Part shown: positions 1 through 6,733 of the stretch, one piece after another | Numbering within the stretch: position 1 is the stretch's first letter | Layout: each line of letters starts with the position of its first letter | Assembly: GCA_020849075.1 (NCBI GenBank) | Contig: JADLGZ010000060.1 | Location: 1 to 12,113 of the forward strand | Reading direction: 5' to 3' | From: Fimbriimonadaceae bacterium | Lineage (GTDB): Bacteria; Armatimonadota; Fimbriimonadia; Fimbriimonadales; Fimbriimonadaceae | DNA: 12,113 nt | The notes under the pieces: generated by a model | Databases searched by the model: none | The model's input: only the letters and a program-made list of their open reading frames with translations | Told to the model about the DNA's origin: nothing | Made by a program: the position numbers and the translations under genes

Positions 1-1109
1 CAAAGAACTTAACGGAGGAGACCTACTATGGGGCCGCCGAAAAGTTCGGAGCCCAGATTGACTTCAATGCCATTTCCGTGGACGATGGGATTGAACTCGC
101 GGGCCATCCGATTGGCGTATCACCAAGTGGCTATGCTGGCTTGGTTGGCTTCTCCGCGAAGCAAGTCGTTACAAAGGACGAGGGGGGTCTGAAAGCGGCC
201 ACTCTCAAGGCGATGGTGAGCATCGTCGAGAGCCGCGACGGCAAATCCATGTCATCGTCCGATGTTAACAAGGCGTACGGCACCTTGCTTGGCCACCCAA
301 AGGTATCGCCGACTCAACAGGTGATCTCGGCCGTCTATGACGGAGCTTCAAAGCTTGACACGAAGAACTTCAGCCTATATGGAGACCTGATTTCAAAGGG
401 GGTTGCTCCAAACCTTGCTTCCATGGCTTATGGAACTTGGCAAGATTGGGTTGACGCCAATCCTGGAAACAAAGACACCGATAAGCTGTGGGCAAAGTTC
501 CATGATGGTGCTGTTGCCACTCTCGGAGCCGCCGAGAAAGCCGAGAAGCCTGACGCGCGCGTGGTAAGTGGCCTGAAGCGCACTATCCAAGGGATGGAGT
601 CTCCAGCGGGCCGCGGTAAGTTGGTGGGCTTCCCCGCTCCCGAGATTACATTCAAGTGGGACAGCGACGGTAAAGCGAAGAAGTTGAGTGACTATCGCGG
701 CAATGTCGTGGTGCTTGATTTCTGGGCTACATGGTGCGGTCCATGCCTTGCTTCAATGCCCCACATCCGTGAGTTGGTCAACCACTACAAGGGCCAGAAG
801 CTTGTGATCTTAGGGATCACGAGCATCCAAGACGGATTCTGGGAAGATGGCAAGAAGCAGGACCTAAAGGGTAAGCCTGATGAGGAGATCGCTTTGTACC
901 CGGCTTACATGCAGCGCAAGGACATTAACTGGACTATTGCAGTCGGTGATCAGAACGTGTTCAATCCCGATTACGGCGTGAACGGAATTCCTCACATGGC
1001 GATTCTTGACGCTCAAGGTAAGATCCGATATCGCGGTCTCCACCCTAGCGCAGTGTCACTCGCCGACAAGATCAAGATGATTGATCCGCTGTTGAAAGAG
1101 ATCAAGTAA
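1..1109 (+). CDS. TlpA-like thiol-disulfide oxidoreductase, 5' end outside window
   Basis: The reading frame is open from the first complete codon at position 3, so the gene begins upstream of the window. A GTG at 78 is only an internal codon. The visible part is 368 residues. The C-terminal domain, from about residue 200, is a TlpA/ResA-type thioredoxin fold. It has a hydrophobic strand leading to WATWCGPC, with redox cysteines at visible residues 245 and 248, and a cis-proline at 330 in GIPHMAILD. Proteins of this family reduce or isomerise disulfides outside the cytoplasm. The roughly 195 residues before this domain look mainly helical, and I do not recognise them as a named domain. No signal peptide can be judged because the N-terminus is missing. 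The gene converges on phenylalanine hydroxylase and ends at a hairpin terminator. The thioredoxin-domain call is strong; the substrate is unknown. Confidence 0.9.
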   Translation, partial: KNLTEETYYGAAEKFGAQIDFNAISVDDGIELAGHPIGVSPSGYAGLVGFSAKQVVTKDEGGLKAATLKAMVSIVESRDGKSMSSSDVNKAYGTLLGHPKVSPTQQVISAVYDGASKLDTKNFSLYGDLISKGVAPNLASMAYGTWQDWVDANPGNKDTDKLWAKFHDGAVATLGAAEKAEKPDARVVSGLKRTIQGMESPAGRGKLVGFPAPEITFKWDSDGKAKKLSDYRGNVVVLDFWATWCGPCLASMPHIRELVNHYKGQKLVILGITSIQDGFWEDGKKQDLKGKPDEEIALYPAYMQRKDINWTIAVGDQNVFNPDYGVNGIPHMAILDAQGKIRYRGLHPSAVSLADKIKMIDPLLKEIK

Positions 1110-1127
1110 CGAACCTTTCAAAGTTCT

Positions 1128-1156
1128 TTAGGGGGGCCGCTAAGCGGTCCCCCTAA
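1128..1156. terminator. Bidirectional hairpin terminator between convergent genes
   Basis: A 13-base-pair stem (1128-1140 with 1144-1156) closes a three-base TAA loop. One position is a G-U wobble (1136/1148). The stem is GC-rich, with a run of six G on one arm and five C on the other, flanked by TTA/TAA. It lies 19 bases after the TlpA stop and 34 bases beyond the phenylalanine hydroxylase stop on the other strand, so it can serve both transcripts. The T-tracts are poor on both sides: only short T-containing sequence follows on each strand. Confidence 0.75.
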
Positions 1157-1189
1157 GCATTTGCAACCGTAAGGGTCGCGGTGCATCCG

Positions 1190-2122
1190 TTACTTAGCCG
1201 CTTGCAGGAAACTCTTAAGGTCTTCCTCATTCACGAGCGGCTCACCGGGAGCGACGTTGTCCAGCTTCCCTTCCTTCATCCACCTTTCGAGCTCATCTAC
1301 TAGAGAGAACAAGTGGTCAAAGGAATCCACGATGAACAAGAGTGGCTGGTACTTGTCTATCTCGAAGTACTGATTGACAACCCACTCCAACTGGACCGGA
1401 TAGCGCTGAACATCTGACGATTCGATGCAATACTCGATCTCTCCAAATGAGCTAAGGAGCCCACTTCCGTAAACCTTGGTTTCTCCATTCATGCCACGCA
1501 TTAGGCCGAACTCAATCGTGAACCAGAAGAAGCGGGCCATGGCCTTGATGATATTTGCTATCTTATGGGCGCGTTCATCCTCGTCTCGAATGCTCTGAGC
1601 AATTTCGGCTGCGGTATGGGCAGCCTCGCCAAAGCGCACTAACGTATCAGCAAATGCCTTGTCTGTGTGCATCGGCACGTGACCGGCAATGTCATGGAAG
1701 ATGTCCGGCTCGGGAAGGTAGTCAAGCTTGTCGGCCCGGCGGATCGTAATCGTCGTTGGAAATTCGCGATTCCGTAGGCTGTCAAAAAACTGGAAGGCCG
1801 GAACATAGCCGCTTACGGCCTTGGCCTTGAACCCCGTGAGCGGATTCAGAAACTGATTAACCTCTTCGAGGCGCGGAACCGCGTTGGGGTCAAGGGCTAG
1901 ATTCTCAATGCCCCGCATGAAATGCTCGTTGGCGTACTTCTCCCACCGGGGCTGCATGCGAGCAAACAGCTTGCGCCACGCTTCATGGTTAGCCTCGCTA
2001 TAGAGCTCATAGGGCTGGTCAATGTAGATATTGCCATGGGCCACTGCATCCTCAATGAACGGAGCTTCGGTCGTAGTGAGGCCAGAACCTGGTTCAAACT
2101 TCATTGGTTGAACTGATGCCAT
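1190..2122 (-). CDS. phhA: Phenylalanine 4-hydroxylase (biopterin-dependent aromatic amino acid hydroxylase)
   Basis: The 310-residue product hydroxylates phenylalanine to tyrosine using molecular oxygen, tetrahydropterin and non-haem iron in the cytoplasm. The iron-binding signature PDIFHDIAGHVP is present, giving ligands H143 and H148. The third ligand is E204 in FTIEFGL. The length and single catalytic domain, without an ACT regulatory domain, match bacterial PhhA rather than the animal enzymes. The ATG at 2122 is preceded by AGGTGAG, with 12 bases between it and the start. A second in-frame ATG six codons later is possible. The gene follows a small membrane protein on the same strand by 17 bases, so they may be co-transcribed. 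No pterin-carbinolamine dehydratase (phhB) lies in the window. The family call is firm; preference for phenylalanine over tryptophan is inferred from bacterial precedent. Confidence 0.95.
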   Translation of the reverse strand: MASVQPMKFEPGSGLTTTEAPFIEDAVAHGNIYIDQPYELYSEANHEAWRKLFARMQPRWEKYANEHFMRGIENLALDPNAVPRLEEVNQFLNPLTGFKAKAVSGYVPAFQFFDSLRNREFPTTITIRRADKLDYLPEPDIFHDIAGHVPMHTDKAFADTLVRFGEAAHTAAEIAQSIRDEDERAHKIANIIKAMARFFWFTIEFGLMRGMNGETKVYGSGLLSSFGEIEYCIESSDVQRYPVQLEWVVNQYFEIDKYQPLLFIVDSFDHLFSLVDELERWMKEGKLDNVAPGEPLVNEEDLKSFLQAAK

Positions 2123-2139
2123 GCGGTGATTGTACTCAC

Positions 2140-2526
2140 CTACAAGAGATCTTCGACTCTACTTCTAGGGCGACGATCAAGGAAGAGGCCTATAGCCGTG
2201 AGAATAATCCCGAATCCAAGGGCAACAAAAGGGGCCGCCTTGTAAATACCGATTTGACCAGCGTTCATCCCCGTTGCTTCGGTATTGAAGCCATCGTTTG
2301 CGTACCGATTGTAACCCCACATCATAACGATCCCAACAATCACCGGGATCCAGCCAAAGACATACTTCAGCCACTTCCCCCGCCCCGCTTTTCTCTGTTG
2401 GCTGAGGAATCCAAGAACAAAGAAGATGACCGCGACGGTGAAGAAGAGGAATAGCTTCAGAAAGACATCCTTACCGGTATCGGTACCAGCTTCCGCTAAA
2501 GTATTCAGGATCAATGGGGTAGGCAT
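2140..2526 (-). CDS. Small membrane protein with three predicted helices, function unknown
   Basis: I do not recognise this 128-residue protein. It has three hydrophobic segments, at about residues 21-42, 54-71 and 95-117. A short basic stretch (QQRKAGRGK) follows the first helix, and an arginine-rich tail (DRRPRSR) follows the last, which by the positive-inside rule suggests cytoplasmic faces. I chose the ATG at 2526, preceded by GGAG three bases upstream. An in-frame TTG at 2535 would add three residues but lacks a visible ribosome site. The stop is 17 bases before phhA on the same strand, so a two-gene operon is likely. This does not by itself link it to phenylalanine metabolism. Coding status rests on the long open frame, membrane-like composition and tight spacing. 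Confidence 0.75.
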   Translation of the reverse strand: MPTPLILNTLAEAGTDTGKDVFLKLFLFFTVAVIFFVLGFLSQQRKAGRGKWLKYVFGWIPVIVGIVMMWGYNRYANDGFNTEATGMNAGQIGIYKAAPFVALGFGIILTAIGLFLDRRPRSRVEDLL

Positions 2527-2625
2527 ATTCTCCAACTTGACTGCAAGGGCTGTGCCATTTTACCGAACGTCCTGCAACCAGAATTGGTCGGCCCAGAATG
2601 TGACACACTCTTACTATCCCCACCA
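2527..2625. promoter_or_regulatory. Divergent promoter region between the small membrane protein and TerC
   Basis: This 99-base gap separates two divergently transcribed genes and must hold both promoters. On the minus strand TAAAAT (2562 to 2557) is a fair -10 box, but I see no good -35 at the right distance. On the plus strand TTGACT (2537-2542) resembles a -35, with only a poor -10 (TTACCG) 17 bases on. I see no yybP-ykoY (manganese) riboswitch, although some TerC-family genes carry one; the gap is short for it. Confidence 0.35.
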
Positions 2626-3399
2626 ATGGAAGTCCAAACATTTGCTACCGGCGACCTTGCAAAGGTGTTCTTGCTGGTTGGCTTGGAAATCCTTCTTTCA
2701 GCCGATAACGCCATCGTCATGGCCATTCTTGTTCGGCATCTCCCGGGTGATCAGCAAAAGCGTGCCCTCTTTTACGGCCTTGCAGGTGCTTTTGTTTTCC
2801 GTGCATTGGCAATCGTTGCGGCTACCTGGCTCATCGGCTTGTGGTGGGTGCAGTTGCTCGGCGCGCTCTATCTCGTATATTTAGCCGGAAAGCACTTCAT
2901 CGTGCATCACGCCGGCGACCGAGTCATAGCCCCTAAGAAAGCCGGCTTTTGGCTCACTGTTCTGTACGTAGAACTTACCGATCTAGCCTTCGCCATAGAT
3001 TCTGTGCTAGTTGCCGTCGCGACAGAACCCAGTAAACACAAAATTTGGGTGGTCTACACCGGCGCAATGGTCGGGGTTATCGCCCTTCGATGGGCTGCAC
3101 GAGTCTTCCTCATCCTTCTTAAGCGCTATCCCGTTTTGGAGCACATGGCCTACCTACTTGTGGGCTGGGCAGGCATCAAGCTCCTTTGCCTTGGGGGGCA
3201 CACCATGGAGAAATGGATCGGGTCTCGCATGCCGGAGGGAATGCACGTCAGCGAAATGTCACCCTTGGTCTTCTGGATTGGGGTTGGAATTATCTGTGCT
3301 TGGGGAGTGCTGCGCTGTATTCAAACCGGACCCAATGTTGACGAAACGCCGGGCTTTGAGACTGAATTGGAGCAACTGGAAGAAGAGCATTTACCCTAA
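2626..3399 (+). CDS. TerC family integral membrane protein (Alx/TerC type)
   Basis: The 257-residue product has about seven hydrophobic helices, near residues 11-35, 47-70, 75-92, 108-130, 143-165, 172-190 and 212-232. It carries the two acidic intramembrane motifs of TerC proteins: LEILLSADNAIVMA (D27, N28) near the N-terminus and ELTDLAFAIDSV (D119, D125) in the middle. Characterised relatives export manganese or protect during metalation of secreted proteins; tellurite resistance gave the family its name. An acidic tail (ELEQLEEE) ends the protein. I chose the ATG at 2626 because it begins just before the first helix. A TTG at 2584 would add 14 residues without a ribosome site. Its stop overlaps the stop of the convergent esterase by four bases. 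No tellurite-resistance neighbours are present, so a metal-efflux role is more likely, but the substrate is inferred. Confidence 0.92.
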   Translation: MEVQTFATGDLAKVFLLVGLEILLSADNAIVMAILVRHLPGDQQKRALFYGLAGAFVFRALAIVAATWLIGLWWVQLLGALYLVYLAGKHFIVHHAGDRVIAPKKAGFWLTVLYVELTDLAFAIDSVLVAVATEPSKHKIWVVYTGAMVGVIALRWAARVFLILLKRYPVLEHMAYLLVGWAGIKLLCLGGHTMEKWIGSRMPEGMHVSEMSPLVFWIGVGIICAWGVLRCIQTGPNVDETPGFETELEQLEEEHLP

Positions 3400-4202
3400 C
3401 GGTAGAGAAACATCAGCATTTCGCCGAACCGGCGAGCCCAAGCTCGTTCGTTATGTTCGCCGCCTAGGTCCTCAACATAAGCAAGGTCCTTACCTAGAAC
3501 CCACCCTTTGCCGACCAGAATATCTCGTAATGCCTGAGCATCTGGCATTGCTGACTTGCTTTCTGACGACCCAATATCTAGCCAGATCCTTGGGCGCGAA
3601 CCGCTGAAGGCCTTTGCCGTGGTCAACAGATGGCGATCCCCCCACCAGACTGAAGGCGACATGCCGCCAATCTTGCCGAAGATCGTAGGTTTCGTAAGGC
3701 CGAAGTGGATGGAAATGAGCCCACCGAGGCTCGCCCCTGCAATTCCAAGGTTTGAGGCCCCTGTCTTCAATCGAAATTGTTTACGCATGACGGGCATCAG
3801 TTCTTCTATGAGGAAGCGACCAAAGACATCACCTTTGCCCGCTCCTTGAGCGGTCTTCACCGTCGTGTATTCGTCCATCCGCCCCGCTCCAGTGTTATCA
3901 ACTGCGATCATAATCAATGGGGCGATCAACTTTGCATTGATGAGCCCGGCAGCGGTTTCATCGCACCGCCATTCTTCGCCGGGAATGTAGCTCCTTGCCC
4001 CGTCAAAGACATTCTGTCCGTCGAGCAAGATCAGAGCTGGATATGAGGCATTTGACTTCTCGTAACCTGGCGGGAGCCAGACCAGTACCCGTCGGCTCGT
4101 TCCCAAGAGTTTGCTCTCGAACTTCGGAACCTCCTTAACCGTGCCCGTCAGTGTGGAGGTCCTTGCCTGAGCTATTAGAATCGCTGGAATAATCGGGAAC
4201 AT
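3396..4202 (-). CDS. Secreted alpha/beta-hydrolase, putative esterase (esterase D/Fes-like)
   Basis: This 268-residue protein starts with a short hydrophobic segment (about residues 2-13, ending AQA) that looks like a signal peptide, so it probably acts outside the cytoplasm. The body matches the putative-esterase family (PF00756). It has RRVLVWLPPGYEKS early on, a nucleophile elbow GASLGG with S158, and a late histidine H250 in GGEHNERAW. The acid is D209 or E214. Family members hydrolyse varied esters, including siderophore esters, feruloyl esters and S-formylglutathione, so the substrate cannot be named. It is the last gene of the leuB run, five bases after the LD-carboxypeptidase stop. 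A ribosome site, AAGGAG, ends just one base before the ATG, which is unusually close; no better in-frame start is visible. Its stop overlaps that of terC. Confidence 0.85.
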   Translation of the reverse strand: MFPIIPAILIAQARTSTLTGTVKEVPKFESKLLGTSRRVLVWLPPGYEKSNASYPALILLDGQNVFDGARSYIPGEEWRCDETAAGLINAKLIAPLIMIAVDNTGAGRMDEYTTVKTAQGAGKGDVFGRFLIEELMPVMRKQFRLKTGASNLGIAGASLGGLISIHFGLTKPTIFGKIGGMSPSVWWGDRHLLTTAKAFSGSRPRIWLDIGSSESKSAMPDAQALRDILVGKGWVLGKDLAYVEDLGGEHNERAWARRFGEMLMFLYR

Positions 4203-4207
4203 GCTCC

Positions 4208-5239
4208 TTAGGTTACCGCTGGATCGAGGAGGCGCAATGACCGTTCTTCACTGTTCATCTCGGCTCGGGTTCCAATAGGCATCGTCACTTGGTCAGCGAT
4301 ATGTCCAGATGGAAAGCCGGTGAAACAGGGGATGCCAAAAAGTTTGGCTCGGTCAGCCAATACATCCAACATGGCCCAGTCACCAGGATTAGCCTCTGGC
4401 ACTTGACCAGCCCTTGGTCTGAGGGCCCCAAAGACAATTCCGCTAGCCCTTCTCAATGACCCATCCAACCACAATTGGGTCAACATCCGGTCAACTCGAT
4501 AAGGATCCTCACCGATCTCCTCAATGAAGACAATGGCGCCGTCTAGGTTCGGAGCGTACTCGCTTCCACCAACCGCGGCCAATAGGGACAGATTCCCCCC
4601 GACCAGCCGCCCAGTGACTCGGCCCGGAACAAGTGTAGTGGCAACAGGGACTGGCTCCCCGTTGTATGCTGGGTACGGCTCGCCATACTGCCCTAGCATC
4701 ATCACTTTTCTCATCGATTCTAGGTCGTAGGGGCCCCAATTTGAGGTCGCGGTGGGAGCGTGAAAGGTGATTACGCCGGTCTTCACGTTCAGAGCATTGA
4801 CGAGCCCGGTGATATCGCTAAATCCCCAGACAACTTTCGGGCTCCTTCGAAAGGCTCCGTAATCAACATACTCAAGCATTCGAGTCGTCCCATAGCCGCC
4901 CCGCATGCAAACGATTCCCTTCACTGAGTCCTCATTTACCATTTGGTTAAAGTCTTGTGCCCGTTGCTTATCGGTGCCACCCAAATACCCGTACCTTTCA
5001 AGAGCGTGCGGTGCTACCTTCATCTTTAGCCCCAGAAGGGCCAGGTTTGACCGCGCAATATCAAGGTCCAGCGGATCACTGGTTACACCGGCCGGACTTA
5101 TTACTCCCACCAAATCGCCCTCATTGAGCCTCGGCGGTCGAATGGTCTTAAGGGTAGTTGCGCTTCCCATGGCTATCGGGGTGGCACTCGCGGCTGCGAT
5201 CATGCCCAAGTGGAGTGCTTCTCGGCGACTCATCTTCAT
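4208..5239 (-). CDS. LD-carboxypeptidase, peptidase family S66, with Tat signal
   Basis: The 343-residue product belongs to the S66 family (LdcA/MccF). LdcA cleaves the terminal D-alanine from murein tetrapeptides during wall recycling; MccF cleaves microcin C-like conjugates. The catalytic serine is S141 in WGFSDIT, the glutamate is probably E240 in the FIEEIGEDPYRVDRML block, and the histidine is H313 in GFPSGHIADQ. The N-terminus carries a twin-arginine signal, SRREAL at residues 4-9, followed by a small hydrophobic stretch rich in alanine. It is therefore probably exported folded, unlike cytoplasmic E. coli LdcA. The gene starts 21 bases after the PafA/Dop-like gene and is followed at once by a secreted esterase. 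The wall-peptide role is the most economical reading; an MccF-like immunity role cannot be excluded from sequence alone. Confidence 0.92.
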   Translation of the reverse strand: MKMSRREALHLGMIAAASATPIAMGSATTLKTIRPPRLNEGDLVGVISPAGVTSDPLDLDIARSNLALLGLKMKVAPHALERYGYLGGTDKQRAQDFNQMVNEDSVKGIVCMRGGYGTTRMLEYVDYGAFRRSPKVVWGFSDITGLVNALNVKTGVITFHAPTATSNWGPYDLESMRKVMMLGQYGEPYPAYNGEPVPVATTLVPGRVTGRLVGGNLSLLAAVGGSEYAPNLDGAIVFIEEIGEDPYRVDRMLTQLWLDGSLRRASGIVFGALRPRAGQVPEANPGDWAMLDVLADRAKLFGIPCFTGFPSGHIADQVTMPIGTRAEMNSEERSLRLLDPAVT

Positions 5240-5260
5240 GGCTCAATTCTCTTTCCGCAA

Positions 5261-6730
5261 TCAAGACCGCGGAGTTGGAACCTCGGTATCAAAAGGGTTG
5301 GGTAGATCATACACTTCGTTGGCGCTAACTGCGACCCCATCCCAATCAATACCGTAACCCCTTGATCTTGAGTCGACAATTCGGCGGACTATCTCGGCAC
5401 GTGCCTTCGCCCGAGTGTTCTCGGGAGGCTTAGTCATTGCAATCGTTGCATCAAGGTCATCAATAACCCGCACCGTTTCACCCATCTGCTGCAAAGCGTA
5501 GAACAGCCCCTTGTCTTCGTCAATATTGTGATATTCCAAGTCAATGCTGTGTAACGTATCATGATCAAGCTCTAGGCCTTGGCTTAGCGCGTAATCTTCG
5601 ATGATCTTCTTTTTGGCAACCCAGTCGAGCCGATCCGCAAGGGCCATAGGATCCCGTTCAAGTTGATCAAGCGTATCCGACCAATTGCTGAGCACCCAGT
5701 CAGTTTCCCCGCTCTCATTAGCAAAGGCTCCGCACAAATCAAGATATCGTCGCTGCACTTCAATGGCACTTGTCGTCTCACCGGTCCACAGTTGACAGGC
5801 CCAACGCAGCGTGGGATCGCGACTTATTGAACGTAGCGCATCTACCGGCTGACCGAGTCGGGGGACGTCTCTCAGTTTCCCTTCTTCAATGAGCCGCAGC
5901 ACAAGGCTTGTAGTGCCTACCTTGAGGGCGTAGGCAAACTCCATCATGTTGCTTTCCCCAAATAGGACGTGCAGTCTCTGCCGGCCCATATAGCTGTAGA
6001 AGGTTTCCCACTTGGGATTTATCATCGCGCGGTTGAACCGCACCCTCCCCGCCACACCTTTGAGGATATGGTCCGCTCTCTGGCTAAGCTGGAACTTGAC
6101 GCTTGGATCGGGAACCACTCCATAAGCGTGCCCCACCCAGATCGTATCAACTATATTTGGGCTTGAGCGGTTCGGGCCTTGTACAACGAGATCATCAACC
6201 AACACATGGCCACCCACGCGACCGGTCCCGGCGAAGATCTGCCGCGTAACCAAGAAGGCCATGACCTTGGGTATCTGAACGGCATAGAAATCTTCCTCCA
6301 TCTCGACGAAGTAGTTCTCGTGGCACCCGAACGTGTGCCCACCAAAGTGATCCACGCTGTTGTTGTAGACCGAAATGCTCTCGGATTCGCCTAGTTCACG
6401 GATTGCCCGAGTAATGAGTCGGTGACCAGCGCGGTCATTGGAGATCAAGGTTTTGATATCCCGGCACTCGGCGGTTGCATATTCCAGGTGACTCCCTACG
6501 GCGTCAATATAGAGCCTGGCTCCATTGACCAAGAAACCTCCGCACTCAGCCGGCTCAAAAATCTCGTCCCGAGCCATGAGGTCAAGGGCCCCGAGCCGCT
6601 GGTGAAGGAAGACGTGGTCCTTGATCACCTCAACGGCCGCCTCGGGAGTTCCATAAAGCCCCCCGTCTACTAGGCAGCCGAATTCGGTCTCAACCCCCAT
6701 GATTCGATCACCTGGCTTCGGGGTCGGCAT
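5261..6730 (-). CDS. Pup ligase/deamidase family enzyme (PafA/Dop homologue), subtype unresolved
   Basis: This family has a glutamine-synthetase-like fold. PafA joins Pup to lysines using ATP; Dop deamidates Pup or removes it. The 489 residues show GVETEFG (metal-binding E14, E16), NGARLYID with the expected catalytic D76, EYATAEC (83-89), NNSVD (123-127), GCHENY (135-140), QLSQRADHI (214-222) and RLHVLFGESNM (252-262). PafA-like traits are GCHENY and the C-terminal DW...NPFD segment. Dop-like traits are GTGRVG, SRDPTLR and DQLERDPM. About 19 extra residues lie before D76 compared with mycobacterial PafA, fewer than in Dop. The segment usually reading NTRDEPHAD is NPKWETF here (238-244), after an extra loop at about 174-212. 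The start is 3 bases after the trmFO stop. No Pup, proteasome or Mpa/ARC gene is in view. Family membership is firm; the activity is not. Confidence 0.88.
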   Translation of the reverse strand: MPTPKPGDRIMGVETEFGCLVDGGLYGTPEAAVEVIKDHVFLHQRLGALDLMARDEIFEPAECGGFLVNGARLYIDAVGSHLEYATAECRDIKTLISNDRAGHRLITRAIRELGESESISVYNNSVDHFGGHTFGCHENYFVEMEEDFYAVQIPKVMAFLVTRQIFAGTGRVGGHVLVDDLVVQGPNRSSPNIVDTIWVGHAYGVVPDPSVKFQLSQRADHILKGVAGRVRFNRAMINPKWETFYSYMGRQRLHVLFGESNMMEFAYALKVGTTSLVLRLIEEGKLRDVPRLGQPVDALRSISRDPTLRWACQLWTGETTSAIEVQRRYLDLCGAFANESGETDWVLSNWSDTLDQLERDPMALADRLDWVAKKKIIEDYALSQGLELDHDTLHSIDLEYHNIDEDKGLFYALQQMGETVRVIDDLDATIAMTKPPENTRAKARAEIVRRIVDSRSRGYGIDWDGVAVSANEVYDLPNPFDTEVPTPRS

Positions 6731-6733
6731 AGC

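Noticed and set aside
2116..2132. A short inverted repeat (GGTGA with TCACC) around the phhA ribosome site
   Set aside because: Five pairs around a six-base loop are expected by chance. It could mask the ribosome site, but nothing else supports regulation.
2104..2454. A 116-residue plus-strand frame opposite phhA and the small membrane protein
   Set aside because: It overlaps the phhA start and most of the membrane protein, and its charged tail is the complement of the hydrophobic codons of that protein.
2527..2625. A manganese (yybP-ykoY) riboswitch ahead of terC
   Set aside because: The space is short and shared with a divergent promoter, and I could not find the conserved paired core.
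3011..3607. A 198-residue open frame overlapping terC and the esterase
   Set aside because: It crosses two well-supported genes in other frames and has no recognisable motif or membrane pattern.
6731..6733. A hidden pup-like small gene beside the PafA/Dop homologue
   Set aside because: The gaps on either side are only 3 and 21 bases, and none of the intergenic spaces in the window can encode a protein of 60 or more residues ending GGE or GGQ.
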